From: Pediococcus acidilactici DSM 20284
GTDB lineage: Bacteria > Bacillota > Bacilli > Lactobacillales > Lactobacillaceae
Assembly: GCF_000146325.1 (NCBI RefSeq)
Contig: NZ_GL397067.1
Span: 499,747 to 563,746, forward strand
DNA: 64,000 bases
Direction of reading: 5' to 3'
The position numbers and the translations under genes were made by a program. Positions 1 to 9,107 of the stretch are shown here, in pieces; position 1 is the stretch's first letter; every line of letters begins with the position of its first letter. The notes below the pieces were generated by a model. That model searched no databases, was not told the origin of the DNA, and saw nothing but the letters and a program-made list of their open reading frames with translations.

Positions 1-747
1 GGGGTAACTCTGATATTGCGGGCCTTGTTTGGGATTGATCCCGCGCTTTCCACGCTGTTAATCAACGTTCCCTTAATTTTAATTGGTTACCGCTTTTTGG
101 GTAAGCGTTCCTTAATTTACACAATTTTTGGAACGTTAGCACTTTCTTTTTGGTTGTACTTTTGGCAACGCATCCCCATTAGCTTGGATATTCATCACGA
201 CATGTTCATTGCCGGGATTCTCGCCGGGATCGCCGGTGGTTTCGGAAGCGGGGTCGTTTACCGTTTTGGTGGAACTACCGGTGGAACCGACGTCGTTGCC
301 CGAATTTTGGAAAAGCGCCGCGGAATTGCAATGGGACACACCCTTTTCGCACTTGATGCGGTTGTCTTAACCATTTCGCTTTGCTACATTGACGTCTTAC
401 ATATGATGTACACGTTACTAGCTGCCTACGTTTTCTCCCGCTTAGTTTCCCTGACCCAAGTCGGAGCTTACGCGGGCCACGGCTTAATCATTATCAGTGA
501 CCAAAATGAAGAAATTGCAGAAGCCCTTATGAATGAGCTCGGTCGTGGTGCTAGTTACATAAAAATGACGGGCGCGTATTCTAATAACGAACACCAGATG
601 GTTTATTGCGTAATCGGCCCTAACGAACTCAACTTAGCTAAACGAATTATTGAACGCGTCGACCCCCGCGCGTTTACTTCCGTAATCGACGTTCACGAAG
701 CCATTGGTGAAGGATTCACTTACGATTCCGATAAACAACCTGAATAA
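1..747 (+). CDS. YitT-family membrane protein, 5' end outside window
   Basis: The frame is open back to base 1, so the N-terminus lies upstream; a TTG at 16 is an internal codon rather than a convincing start. About 248 residues are visible against 280-295 for the family. Several hydrophobic segments fill the first 150 residues, including the Gly-rich stretch around GGTTGGTDVVA that is typical of YitT/DUF161 proteins. The last 80 residues form the soluble DUF2179-type domain (GAYSNNEHQMVYCVI region). A second, complete paralogue lies at 41669-42547 and aligns from the GVT motif onward. The substrate or role of the family is not firmly known, so no function is assigned. A hairpin terminator follows immediately. 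The family call is secure; only the edge truncation is a concern. Confidence 0.85.
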   Translation, partial: GVTLILRALFGIDPALSTLLINVPLILIGYRFLGKRSLIYTIFGTLALSFWLYFWQRIPISLDIHHDMFIAGILAGIAGGFGSGVVYRFGGTTGGTDVVARILEKRRGIAMGHTLFALDAVVLTISLCYIDVLHMMYTLLAAYVFSRLVSLTQVGAYAGHGLIIISDQNEEIAEALMNELGRGASYIKMTGAYSNNEHQMVYCVIGPNELNLAKRIIERVDPRAFTSVIDVHEAIGEGFTYDSDKQPE

Positions 748-751
748 TACA

Positions 752-794
752 AAAAAATGCAGAAGTCGCCAATTGGCAATTTCTGCATTTTTAT
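752..794. terminator. Bidirectional terminator
   Basis: A 12-bp stem (AAAAATGCAGAA paired with TTCTGCATTTTT) has A- and T-tracts on its two sides. It lies between the convergent YitT gene and the deoxyribosyltransferase gene and can serve both. Confidence 0.85.
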
Positions 795-810
795 TACCGC
801 TGCCTAACCT

Positions 811-1281
811 TTAAAATACCGTTAAATCAGAATACTTCGGAGTTAACTCATTAAAATCATAGGTAGCTAAATTTTTAATATCTTCTCCATGGAAGAATGC
901 TGCGTGACTACGAGCCAACATGAGGTTAATCTTGTCGGTGTCGTCAAATTGAACTAAAATAACTGGTTTGCCATTTTCAAATGCGGCGCCAATTTCAAAT
1001 ACCGTTCCAGGATCTGAAATCACTTCTTCATCTTGCTTAGCATAATCAAGAATTGCAACCACCACGTCTGATTTACGAACTTGACGAACGTCAGCTTCAA
1101 ATACGCCAACTTGCCACTTAAAAGTACCAAACTTTTCTGCTTCGTATTGGTGATCCATTGGAACGTAGATGTTATCACCGTCGATCGTCGAATTTTTCTT
1201 TAAAAGTTCTTCAACCTTCCGTACCCGTTCAATTTGTAAATCACTGAAGAAAGGTGCTGCTAAATATACCGAATTTGCCAT
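811..1281 (-). CDS. ntd: Nucleoside 2-deoxyribosyltransferase
   Basis: The predicted enzyme exchanges the base of 2'-deoxyribonucleosides, a cytoplasmic purine/pyrimidine salvage step typical of lactobacilli. The 156-residue product has the family layout: an N-terminal YLAAPFF strand, a Tyr-Val-Pro segment near residue 39, and the PGTVFEIGAA motif, whose Glu (about residue 96) matches the nucleophile of the Lactobacillus enzymes. I chose the ATG at 1281, with AAAGGAG 11 bases upstream. An in-frame GTG four codons earlier overlaps that ribosome binding site and is unlikely. The gene stands alone, converging on the YitT gene and downstream of a small unknown gene. The family assignment is strong; preference for purines or pyrimidines cannot be read from the sequence. 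Confidence 0.88.
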   Translation of the reverse strand: MANSVYLAAPFFSDLQIERVRKVEELLKKNSTIDGDNIYVPMDHQYEAEKFGTFKWQVGVFEADVRQVRKSDVVVAILDYAKQDEEVISDPGTVFEIGAAFENGKPVILVQFDDTDKINLMLARSHAAFFHGEDIKNLATYDFNELTPKYSDLTVF

Positions 1282-1338
1282 TCTTCCAATCACTCCTTTA
1301 GCCTTGTGTAATAAAACTATAACATAGCTAAGAGCATT

Positions 1339-1662
1339 TTAGAGCAATGTTTTTAACTCCGCGGTCGAAATTTTTTCCGGAAGATTCTTGTCTAGCGCAT
1401 AGAAAAACTGACCGGTTGCGTTTTTACCAACGACTCCGTAAACGGTTCGTTCGTTAAAACTAGTGAGTAGTTTAATTTGGTAATTTTTGGCAATCACATT
1501 TTTCATTAACGTTTGTTGTTCATTAAAACTTGCGTCGTTAAATTTCGTAAAGTCCGCCGGTTGTTCTGCCGTAAATTGATTTTTACGCATAACCTCGACC
1601 ATCTTTTTGTTAAATTTAGGCGCCCAATCTTTAATCTTAAAGTTATCTTGCCAACGATTAAT
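1339..1662 (-). CDS. Small hypothetical protein, probable ATT start
   Basis: I do not recognise this gene. From the proposed start it encodes 107 mostly hydrophilic residues with no membrane segment, a Trp/Lys-rich N-terminus and a predicted alpha/beta C-terminal half (YQIKLLTSF, YGVVGKNATGQFFYALD). The first ATG in frame is at 1602 and has no ribosome binding site. The frame is open upstream to an ATT at 1662 that overlaps the TPR gene stop (ATTAA) and has GGAGG nine bases before it. That layout looks like translational coupling with an ATT start, as is known for infC. The reading frame and operon position are clear; the start is inferred and the function unknown. Confidence 0.6.
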   Translation of the reverse strand: MNRWQDNFKIKDWAPKFNKKMVEVMRKNQFTAEQPADFTKFNDASFNEQQTLMKNVIAKNYQIKLLTSFNERTVYGVVGKNATGQFFYALDKNLPEKISTAELKTLL

Positions 1663-2929
1663 AACCCTGCACCTCCAAATCTGCTAATTCATCTTGCATA
1701 TTCAAATCGGTTGGAACCAATTTGACATACTTCCGCGCTACGTCTACCGCTTGTTCAAGTTGACCATTTTCTTTACTGAAGTGGTACCAATCTAGCAAGA
1801 ACGGCGCAGAGTCAGCCAAATCATTCGCAGCAGCACTAAAATGCTTCTGTGCTCCCGCAAAGTCTTCCGTTTTCCACTCGGCAAGTGCCACGTTCCAATT
1901 TAATTGGGCATCCGTGATTTCGTCCGTCGCGTAATTTAAAGTTTCTGCGTAACGACCTTGGCGATTATAAAAATCGGTAATCCGAATTATGGCTGCCTGA
2001 TTATCTGGAGCCAATTCTACAGCTTTTTGTAGGTACTTCTCAACTAACTCGTCATCATGGGCGTGCTCAGCCATTTCAGCAGCCAGCAAATATAGGTCCG
2101 GGTTATATTGGTCAGCCGCTAACCCCTCTTGTGCAGCGGTTAAGCCCTTATCCCATTCCTCATCGCGGCGGTACGCATCAATCAAGTACGGATAGACACT
2201 GCTATACGATGAGTCCATGTCGACAACTTTCTCTAACACCGTCTGCGCGCGTTGCACTTCATTAAGCTGCAGATAGGTAATTCCCTCCTGCATTAAAATA
2301 TCGGGAGTCAAGTCTTCATCATGAATCTGTTCATAATAAGCGATTGCCTTTTCAAACTTGCCAGAAGCCGCATAGGAAGCCGCTAAACGCTCGACAATGT
2401 TGATTTGGCTCATCATAGGGATCCCTTGCTTAATCAGCCTGAGGTAGTACGTGACGGCCTTAGGATAGTCTTGCATTGTGTAGTACAACTCCCCTAAGGC
2501 TAATTGAATTGCCGGTTCGTCTGGGGCAAGTTGCTCAGCAGCTAAAAGTTTTCTTTCCGAAACCTCGTATAATTCTTCAGTTTGATAAAGATCGGCTTCC
2601 ACCATCAATGCCGACACGTAAAATTCAGAATCTTCAGGAATCTTTTCTAGGTTCGCTAGAGCACGATCATTTTCTCCTTGGTCCACCAAAATTTCAGCAG
2701 CCAATACCGGTAATTCATGATCACCAGGATATCGTTCGATCAATTTTTCATAAATCCGGAGTGCCTTGCCATCAAACCCCAAAGCATACAGTTCCCCAGC
2801 TAGGTTATAAAGGGTCTCGTCATCGTCTTTTCTCAACGCCCAACCGTATAACCGATTGAATTCGTCAATTTGTCCCGATTCTAAGGCATCTAATGCTCTT
2901 TTAGAGTAATTTGCTTCTTCGTTATTCAT
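1658..2929 (-). CDS. TPR repeat protein (YpiA-like)
   Basis: This is a cytoplasmic protein of about 423 residues made of tandem tetratricopeptide repeats, recognisable from repeated helix pairs such as LGELYYTMQDYPKAVTYY and LNEVQRAQTVLEKVV. Such proteins act as protein-protein scaffolds; the target is unknown. It occupies the place of Bacillus ypiA, downstream of hup in the der-hup neighbourhood. I chose the ATG at 2929 because longer readings would start inside or upstream of the hup terminator hairpin. No clear ribosome binding site precedes this ATG, which is unusual here. The next gene starts overlapping its stop codon. The repeat family is secure; the exact start is less so. Confidence 0.8.
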   Translation of the reverse strand: MNNEEANYSKRALDALESGQIDEFNRLYGWALRKDDDETLYNLAGELYALGFDGKALRIYEKLIERYPGDHELPVLAAEILVDQGENDRALANLEKIPEDSEFYVSALMVEADLYQTEELYEVSERKLLAAEQLAPDEPAIQLALGELYYTMQDYPKAVTYYLRLIKQGIPMMSQINIVERLAASYAASGKFEKAIAYYEQIHDEDLTPDILMQEGITYLQLNEVQRAQTVLEKVVDMDSSYSSVYPYLIDAYRRDEEWDKGLTAAQEGLAADQYNPDLYLLAAEMAEHAHDDELVEKYLQKAVELAPDNQAAIIRITDFYNRQGRYAETLNYATDEITDAQLNWNVALAEWKTEDFAGAQKHFSAAANDLADSAPFLLDWYHFSKENGQLEQAVDVARKYVKLVPTDLNMQDELADLEVQGY

Positions 2930-2940
2930 AATTTTTACAG

Positions 2941-2974
2941 GCAAACAAAAAGCCAGCATAACAGAGCTATGCTG
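2941..2974 (-). terminator. Terminator after hup
   Basis: A 7-bp stem (CAGCATA/TATGCTG) is followed on the minus strand by GCTTTTTGTTTG. It lies between hup and the TPR gene, so the TPR gene depends on read-through or on a promoter I cannot see. Confidence 0.8.
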
Positions 2975-2994
2975 ACCCAAGTTCAGAAATCCGC

Positions 2995-3270
2995 TTATTT
3001 AACAGCGTCCTTCAAAGCCTTACCAGGCTTGAATGCTGGAACTTTGCTTGCTGCGATTTCAATTTCTTTACCAGTTTGTGGGTTGCGACCCTTACGAGCT
3101 GCACGATTACGTACTTCAAAAGTACCGAAACCGATCAATTGAACTTTGTCGCCCTTCTTCAAGTCATCTTGAATTGAGCCAAATACAGCTTCAACAGCCG
3201 CTGTTGCATCCTTCTTGGTTAAACCAGTCTTCTTAGCAACATTTTCAACTAATTCTGCTTTGTTTGCCAT
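2995..3270 (-). CDS. hup: DNA-binding protein HU
   Basis: This 91-residue nucleoid protein bends and compacts DNA as a homodimer. The sequence is a textbook HU: N-terminal helices ([17 protein letters not shown]), the [24 protein letters not shown]-gripping arm near residues 46-66, and the [16 protein letters not shown] end. An AGGAGGTG ribosome binding site lies 8 bases before the ATG. It has its own strong promoter and terminator, as expected for a very highly expressed single-gene transcript between der and the TPR gene. In Bacillus, gpsA lies between der and hup; it is absent here. Assignment is certain at family level. Confidence 0.97.
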   Translation of the reverse strand: MANKAELVENVAKKTGLTKKDATAAVEAVFGSIQDDLKKGDKVQLIGFGTFEVRNRAARKGRNPQTGKEIEIAASKVPAFKPGKALKDAVK

Positions 3271-3372
3271 GTATATTTCACCTCCTGAATTTTGTTTATC
3301 AAAACAAGGTGTTTTGTCATTTTTGAAAAATCAAAAACGGTGAAACAATAATCTGTTATTATTTCAACTTGA

Positions 3373-3401
3373 AATATATCACACAGAGTCTGCTGTGACA
3401 A
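3373..3401 (-). promoter_or_regulatory. hup promoter
   Basis: TTGTCA (3401-3396) and TATATT (3378-3373) are separated by exactly 17 bases, about 100 bp upstream of the hup start. This is a near-consensus sigma-A promoter. Confidence 0.8.
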
Positions 3402-3454
3402 GCTTTTTTGCGCTTTTTGCATTAAAAAGAGCATCTATAATACTTATTTAAGAA

Positions 3455-4762
3455 TTACTTCCGACGACGTTCAATTAAATGCACAGGTGTTCCCTCAAAG
3501 TCGAATGCTTCGCGAATTTTGTTTTCTAAGAAGCGTTCGTACGAGAAATGCATTAAGTCCGGATCGTTAACGAAAATCACGAAAGTTGGCGGCTGTATGC
3601 TAACTTGCGTACCGTAGTAAACCCGTAGACGTTTGCCGTTCTCACTAGGTGTAGGGTTAACTGCAATAGCATCCATCAACACGTCGTTTAAGGTGGATGA
3701 TTGCACTCGACGACGGTGATTTTCATCGACCCGTTTGATTAATGCGGGAAGTTGCGATAAACGTTGTTTTGTAACGGCAGAAACAAAGATAATTGGTGCA
3801 TAGCTGAGGTAGGCAAACTCTTGGCGTATTGACTGTTCAAAGTTAGATAAACTATGGTTATCCTTTTTTAGCTTATCCCACTTATTTACCACGATTACGA
3901 TTGCCCGGCCCGCTTCGTGGGCATAACCCGCAATCCGCTTATCCTGTTCTCGAATACCTTCCTCAGCATTTAGTACTACCAAAACTACGTTACTGTTGTC
4001 GATGGCTTTCATTGCCCGCATCACACTATAGCGTTCAGTATTTTCGTAAATTTTCCCTTTTTTCCGCATTCCAGCGGTGTCGACCATTACAAACTCGTCA
4101 CCATTACTTGTAAATCGCGTATCGATTGCATCCCGGGTCGTTCCTGCAATGTCAGAAACAATTACCCGTTGTTCGCCTAAAATTGCGTTAACTAATGAAG
4201 ATTTTCCAACGTTAGGCCGCCCAATTAAACTAAAGCGGATTGCTTCGTCATCTTCTTGTGCTTCTTTTTCTGGAAAATTAGCGATGACTGCGTCTAGCAG
4301 GTCCCCTAAACCTAGTCCGTGGCTTCCAGATAATGGGTACGGGTCACCAAAACCTAAGCTGTAAAAGTCATAAATATCTTGGCGTAATTCCGGGTTATCG
4401 ACTTTGTTAACCGCTAAAATAACCGGCTTATCGGCTTTATATAAAATTTTAGCAACCGCTTCGTCCGCGTCACTAACGCCTTCCCGAACACTTACGATAA
4501 AAATAATTACGTCCGCTTCGTTAATTGCCAATTCGGCTTGATCCCGAATTTCTTCTAAAAATGGTTCTTCACCAATTTGAATTCCGCCAGTATCAATTAG
4601 GTTGAATTTCCGACCTAGCCATTCGCTATGGGTATAAATTCGGTCTCGGGTTACTCCCGGAGTATCTTCCACAATGGAGATTCGTTCCCCCGCAATTCGG
4701 TTAAAAATGGTTGATTTTCCGACGTTTGGTCGACCGACAATTGCTACAGTTGGATTTCCCAT
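3455..4762 (-). CDS. der: Ribosome-associated GTPase Der (EngA)
   Basis: Der is an essential GTPase needed for maturation of the large ribosomal subunit. The product has two tandem G domains, each with a visible P-loop (GRPNVGKST near residue 10 and GRPNVGKSS near 180), switch-II DTGG/DTAG motifs and NKxD motifs (NKVDN, NKWDK). A KH-like C-terminal domain follows from about residue 350. At about 435 residues it is full length. I chose the ATG at 4762, seven bases after a GGGGG-rich ribosome binding site; the TTG one codon earlier is less likely. It lies downstream of rpsA but is separated from it by a terminator. Confidence 0.97.
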   Translation of the reverse strand: MGNPTVAIVGRPNVGKSTIFNRIAGERISIVEDTPGVTRDRIYTHSEWLGRKFNLIDTGGIQIGEEPFLEEIRDQAELAINEADVIIFIVSVREGVSDADEAVAKILYKADKPVILAVNKVDNPELRQDIYDFYSLGFGDPYPLSGSHGLGLGDLLDAVIANFPEKEAQEDDEAIRFSLIGRPNVGKSSLVNAILGEQRVIVSDIAGTTRDAIDTRFTSNGDEFVMVDTAGMRKKGKIYENTERYSVMRAMKAIDNSNVVLVVLNAEEGIREQDKRIAGYAHEAGRAIVIVVNKWDKLKKDNHSLSNFEQSIRQEFAYLSYAPIIFVSAVTKQRLSQLPALIKRVDENHRRRVQSSTLNDVLMDAIAVNPTPSENGKRLRVYYGTQVSIQPPTFVIFVNDPDLMHFSYERFLENKIREAFDFEGTPVHLIERRRK

Positions 4763-4790
4763 CAATTGGCCCCCTTTCTAAATACAACAT

Positions 4791-4833
4791 TAAAAAGGTC
4801 TTGGACAGACTATCATTCTCCGCCAAGGCCTTT
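4791..4833 (-). terminator. Terminator after rpsA
   Basis: The imperfect stem AAGGCCTTGG/CCAAGACCTT is followed by a T-tract on the minus strand. It lies between rpsA and der. Confidence 0.7.
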
Positions 4834-4901
4834 CTAACTGAGTTGATAGGCATAATCTAGCACTCGACATGTTAAATTATTAATCCTAACAATTTTTTGA
4901 A

Positions 4902-6113
4902 TTATTTATCTGAATCTTTAAGGCTATCACCAATGATATCGCCTAGTGTGAAACCAGTTGTTTCTTCTGGCATATCCTTGCTGTAGTCAGTTGCTGGAGC
5001 CTTAGAAGCTTTCTTTTCACTCTTTGGAGCTTCTTCTAAAGCTTTGATCGATAATGCCAAACGGCGTTCTTCTGGATGTACTTCAAGTACTTTAACCTTA
5101 ATGTCTTGACCTTCTTCAAGTACATCTGCTGGAGTAGCGATGTGCTTGTGAGAAATTTGAGAAATGTGAACTAATCCTTCAACACCAGGGAAGACTTCAA
5201 CGAATGCACCGAAATCCGTTAACCGTTTTACTTTACCATCTAAAACAGCACCTACTGGAGCTTTTTCAGCAATATTTTCCCAAGGTCCTGGTTGGGTTTG
5301 TTTGATTGAAAGTGAAATCCGTTCTCTTTCTGGATCAACACTTAAAACCTTAACTTGAACTTCTTCACCAGGCTTAAGAACGTCAGAAGGTTTTTCAACC
5401 CGTTCGTATGAAATTTCTGAAATATGAACAAGTCCGTCAATTCCACCAAGGTCAACAAAGGCACCAAAGTTTGTAAGACGAGCTACCTTACCAGTAACGA
5501 CTTCGCCTTCTTGCAATGAGCTTAATACTTCTTGGCGTTTTTCAGCACGTTCAGCATTGATAACCGCCTTGTGTGAAAGAATCAAACGATTGTCTTCAGG
5601 CTTGATTTCGATAATCTTAACTTTAAGAGTTTGACCCTTATAAGCATTTAAATCATCAACGTAGCGGTTTTCAATCATTGAAGCAGGAATAAATCCACGT
5701 ACTCCAGCATCAACTACCAAACCACCCTTAACAACTTGAGTAACTGGTACTTCAAGTTCTTCGCCATTAGCAGCCTTTTCTTCAATTTCTTTCCAAACTT
5801 TACGAGCTAATAGACGCTTACGAGAAAGTAGGTAACTGCCACCTTCCTTATCGTCACCAATCCGTGAAATAACTACAAGTTCTAGTTCATCACCAATTTT
5901 TACTTCGTCATTAATATTGTCGATATGTTGCGTAGAAAGTTCACGTAAAGGTACGACACCTTCCACACCAGCACCTTGAATTCCCACGATCACTTGACGA
6001 TCGTCATCAATATCAAGTACTTCGCCAGTAACTACGTCACCAACTTTTACTTCTTCAACGCTATTAATTGCGTTGAGTAAATCACTGTTTTGATTAACAT
6101 CATTTTCGGCCAT
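4902..6113 (-). CDS. rpsA: 30S ribosomal protein S1 (four S1 domains)
   Basis: The 403-residue protein carries four S1/OB-fold RNA-binding repeats, beginning near residues 25 ([12 protein letters not shown]), 110 ([20 protein letters not shown]), 195 ([20 protein letters not shown]) and 280 ([18 protein letters not shown]). This is the short Firmicutes type, not the six-domain enterobacterial S1. A charged, low-complexity tail follows. An AAAGGGGG ribosome binding site precedes the ATG by nine bases. It follows cmk, an arrangement conserved in Bacillus (cmk-ypfD). In this group it may help translation of structured mRNAs rather than being an obligatory ribosome component. Confidence 0.95.
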   Translation of the reverse strand: MAENDVNQNSDLLNAINSVEEVKVGDVVTGEVLDIDDDRQVIVGIQGAGVEGVVPLRELSTQHIDNINDEVKIGDELELVVISRIGDDKEGGSYLLSRKRLLARKVWKEIEEKAANGEELEVPVTQVVKGGLVVDAGVRGFIPASMIENRYVDDLNAYKGQTLKVKIIEIKPEDNRLILSHKAVINAERAEKRQEVLSSLQEGEVVTGKVARLTNFGAFVDLGGIDGLVHISEISYERVEKPSDVLKPGEEVQVKVLSVDPERERISLSIKQTQPGPWENIAEKAPVGAVLDGKVKRLTDFGAFVEVFPGVEGLVHISQISHKHIATPADVLEEGQDIKVKVLEVHPEERRLALSIKALEEAPKSEKKASKAPATDYSKDMPEETTGFTLGDIIGDSLKDSDK

Positions 6114-6187
6114 CCGAATAATCCCCCTTTTACAGCACTTATACTTATATGATATCGAAAAAATTGCATAATTGCTAGTAATTGTTG

Positions 6188-6868
6188 TTACTTTCTGAAT
6201 ACAGTTTCATGAACAATGTCTAAAATCTTCTGTACCACCTCTTCAATCGACATGGCAGTAGTGTCTACCTCGATTGCATCAGCAGCTTTAGTGAGTGGTG
6301 AAATTTCTCGGGTAGAATCTTTGTGGTCCCGAATTTCAATTTCTTTCTTCAATTGTTCCAAATCTGTATCCATGCCTTTTGCAATATTTTCCTTATAGCG
6401 ACGTTCGGCCCGTTCTTGGACACTAGCCACGAGAAAAATTTTAACTTCGGCATTTGGTAATACTGCTGAACCAATGTCGCGGCCATCCATGACGATTCCG
6501 CCATCTTTGGCTAAGTCGCGCTGCCAGTCCGTCAATACTTTACGGACTTGTTCTTGAGCCGCAATCGTAGAAACCGCATTGGTTACGTCCGTTCGCCGAA
6601 TTGCTTCCGTGACTTCTTTTCCGTCCAAAAAGACCTTTTGTACGGGATCACCGGGTTCAAAATTTAAATTAGTTTCTGTCAACATTGTCGCGATCTTTTC
6701 TTCATCATTTAAATCAAAGTGATTTTGCATCGCTTTTAAGGTAACTGCACGATACATCGCGCCCGTATCGCAGTAAATGTAACTTAAATCCTTAGCGACA
6801 ATTTTAGCAACCGTACTTTTCCCTGCTGATGCGGGTCCGTCAATTGCAATTTGTAATTTCTTGTCCAT
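6188..6868 (-). CDS. cmk: (d)CMP kinase
   Basis: The enzyme phosphorylates CMP and dCMP to the diphosphates using ATP in the cytoplasm. The 226-residue protein starts with the P-loop [14 protein letters not shown] (residues 9-22) and carries the [12 protein letters not shown] substrate-binding segment near residue 33 and the [12 protein letters not shown] motif near residue 128. Length and motifs are standard. It sits 15 bases downstream of the LysM protein gene and upstream of rpsA. The ribosome binding site is weak (GGTAGG, 13 bases away), so expression may depend on coupling. Confidence 0.95.
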   Translation of the reverse strand: MDKKLQIAIDGPASAGKSTVAKIVAKDLSYIYCDTGAMYRAVTLKAMQNHFDLNDEEKIATMLTETNLNFEPGDPVQKVFLDGKEVTEAIRRTDVTNAVSTIAAQEQVRKVLTDWQRDLAKDGGIVMDGRDIGSAVLPNAEVKIFLVASVQERAERRYKENIAKGMDTDLEQLKKEIEIRDHKDSTREISPLTKAADAIEVDTTAMSIEEVVQKILDIVHETVFRK

Positions 6869-6883
6869 AAACTAACTAACGAC

Positions 6884-7609
6884 CTACCTTACTCTTAATT
6901 GTTGTCCAGGTTCAATTTCGGAGTTACTGTTCAACCCGTTTAATTCCATCAACTTCTGAACAGAGATTCCGTTGTTAACCGCAACCCGATACATTCCTTG
7001 ACCAGCTTGGACCGTTGCGTAAGAAGCACCTTCTGCAGAGCTAGCGCTGCTTGATGATTGCGTTGTTGCACTGCTTGAGGATGCTATTGACGAGCTTGCT
7101 GACGATTCTACTGATGTCGATTTTGACTTATCATCGTTCTTTTTCGTCGTTGATGATGTTGAGCTAGCAGATGACGAAGCATCCTTTTCATGCTTCTTAG
7201 ATGAAGACTTGGCCTTACTTGCCGAATTTTTCTTACTTGATTTAGCTACCTGAGTGGTTGTAGTATTTGCAGTTTTTTGCTGAAAATCTTGCCGTTGGGT
7301 CATGTAATAAGCTAACGACGCAATTGCCAAGATGATTACTACCCAGATCATCGAACCTACAATGGTTTTAGTCCGCTTTTTTTGCTTATGAAACTCGCCG
7401 CGTTCCGACTTACTTGCGACTTGCTCTTCAGCAGCATGTTCATTCGTAGCTGTTTGCTCGGCGTGGGCTGATTCCTCAGGATTCGTTGTGGAAGCAGCTG
7501 CCTTATTTTCAGAGTTCGCTACCTTTTCGTTAGCAGCTCGTTCCTCAGTAACTTCATTTGACGAAGCCTTTTCGATTGATTTCTTGTTTTTCTTGTTTTT
7601 GCTACTCAA
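6884..7609 (-). CDS. Membrane-anchored LysM protein with Ser-rich linker
   Basis: The 241-residue protein has a Lys/Glu-rich cytoplasmic N-terminus of about 80 residues and one transmembrane helix near residues 86-107 (IVGSMIWVVIILAIASLAYY). A 90-residue extracellular linker made largely of Ser, Lys and Ala follows, then a single C-terminal LysM motif (YRVAVNNGISVQKLMELNGL) that should bind peptidoglycan. It is therefore anchored in the membrane and touches the wall. The start is TTG at 7609, seven bases after AGGAGG. Proteins of this layout recur next to recQ and cmk in lactobacilli. No enzymatic domain is visible, and the role is unknown. Confidence 0.82.
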   Translation of the reverse strand: MSSKNKKNKKSIEKASSNEVTEERAANEKVANSENKAAASTTNPEESAHAEQTATNEHAAEEQVASKSERGEFHKQKKRTKTIVGSMIWVVIILAIASLAYYMTQRQDFQQKTANTTTTQVAKSSKKNSASKAKSSSKKHEKDASSSASSTSSTTKKNDDKSKSTSVESSASSSIASSSSATTQSSSSASSAEGASYATVQAGQGMYRVAVNNGISVQKLMELNGLNSNSEIEPGQQLRVR

Positions 7610-7682
7610 TGTTCGTCCTCCTAATGCATACCAATATGATGTATTTTACAATATTTTATTTAGAATGACTACGTAAAACAGG

Positions 7683-9107
7683 CTAGTTAGCCGCAAAAAT
7701 TTGTGCTAATTTGTCCTTCCAGCCCATCATCGCCAATTTACTAGAATCATGCGCCTCTTGCAACCCGAATTCTGTGAAATCACTTATCGAACCGCAACAT
7801 TGTTCATCGTGTTTCGTAAATGGTTCATCAAAATGTTGCAATAAAAAGCGCCGGTGACATCCCGTAGTCCGAATTAATTTTAACATTTCTAAAATCTGTT
7901 GTTCCTTTTGTTGCGCTTGTTTTTTAAATAATTTTTTTAATTGGCTTTCAGTTAGACCAAATTCCCGATAATAATTAACCAAAGCTTGCTGCTCTTCAGT
8001 TTGCTGTTCACCATTTGACAACGGCAATCCATCAGTGTTTGGAAGTGAATAACTATTTAAAATAGTTGGAATCATTTCATCTCCCGTCGCGTACAACGTA
8101 ATCGCCACGCTTGACTTACCGTCGCGTCCGGCACGACCAATTTCTTGAACGTAGCTTTCAATGTCGCCCGGCATGTGGTAATGAATTACGTAACGAATAT
8201 CGGCTTTGTCAATTCCCATGCCAAAAGCGCTAGTTGCACAAATCACGTCAAGCTGATTTTTTTGAAACTGACTTTGAACTTGTAGTCGGTCATAGGTGGA
8301 CATCCCCGCATGGTATGGCGCAGCCGTTTGCCTAAGTTGGCGATTAATTAGTTCACTTACTTGGCTAGCAATCTTTCGACTAGAAAAGTATACAATGCCC
8401 GCGCCCGGTAGCTGGTCGATCAGATTTAATAACAATTCTTCCTTATCAGCGACGTTATCGGTCGTCAAAAAATCTAGAAAGATATTTTTGCGGTCTACGG
8501 AAGCAACGTACTGCTCAGTTGTTTGAACATTTAAGGCGAGGTATCGCAAAATTTCCGAGCGAGTGTTCCGGCTAGCAGTGGCCGTTAACGCTAACGTCAA
8601 TGGATTTCCAAACTGCTGACGGACTTGCCCAATTCGCAAATAGTCCGGACGAAACGACTTCCCCCACTGCACAATGCAGTGAGCCTCATCCACGACCATC
8701 AACGCAATCTTTAAGCGGGCAATTCGCCCTTGTACCTCTGCCTTTTGTAAGCTTTCTGGTGATAAAAAAATAAATTTATATTCCGCCAGATGGTTTAATA
8801 CGTATAGTTGATCGGTGAACGCTACTTGAGAAGTAAGCTCTGCAATTTGACGCTCGCCACTCAAACGCAACCGTTGGATTTGGTCCTTAATAAGGGATAA
8901 CAATGGGGAAACCACCACTACCGTTCCGGGGACTAGTAAACCATACATCTGGTAAATTAAGGTTTTACCGGCTCCCGTCGGCAAAATTGCTAGCGTACTT
9001 CGCCCTTCCAGCAATTTATGTAAAATTTCCAACTGCCCGGGCCGAAATTCCTGAAATCCAAACCGGTCCTTCAATTTATCATAAATTAATTGGTCCGAAA
9101 TTGTCAT
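7683..9107 (-). CDS. recQ: RecQ-family ATP-dependent DNA helicase (RecS type)
   Basis: This 3'-5' DNA helicase of about 474 residues acts in recombination and fork repair. It shows the Walker A motif LPTGAGKT (near residue 43), the DEAH box VVDEAHCIVQWG (near 138), TATA motif III, and the motif VI stretch QEIGRAGRDG near 325. It is short: the HRDC domain is missing, as in Bacillus RecS. The usual four-Cys zinc site is reduced to one Cys followed by a Cys-Cys pair (CHRRF...QCCGS), so zinc binding is doubtful. Its ATG overlaps the ypbB-like stop (ATGA), which implies translational coupling. Confidence 0.92.
   Translation of the reverse strand: MTISDQLIYDKLKDRFGFQEFRPGQLEILHKLLEGRSTLAILPTGAGKTLIYQMYGLLVPGTVVVVSPLLSLIKDQIQRLRLSGERQIAELTSQVAFTDQLYVLNHLAEYKFIFLSPESLQKAEVQGRIARLKIALMVVDEAHCIVQWGKSFRPDYLRIGQVRQQFGNPLTLALTATASRNTRSEILRYLALNVQTTEQYVASVDRKNIFLDFLTTDNVADKEELLLNLIDQLPGAGIVYFSSRKIASQVSELINRQLRQTAAPYHAGMSTYDRLQVQSQFQKNQLDVICATSAFGMGIDKADIRYVIHYHMPGDIESYVQEIGRAGRDGKSSVAITLYATGDEMIPTILNSYSLPNTDGLPLSNGEQQTEEQQALVNYYREFGLTESQLKKLFKKQAQQKEQQILEMLKLIRTTGCHRRFLLQHFDEPFTKHDEQCCGSISDFTEFGLQEAHDSSKLAMMGWKDKLAQIFAAN

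Noticed and set aside
2476-2859. A 127-residue plus-strand frame opposite the TPR gene
   Set aside because: Antisense shadow without ribosome binding site; the TPR repeats define the real frame.
3249-3434. A 61-residue frame upstream of and extending into hup
   Set aside because: It covers the hup promoter and ribosome binding site and resembles no known protein.
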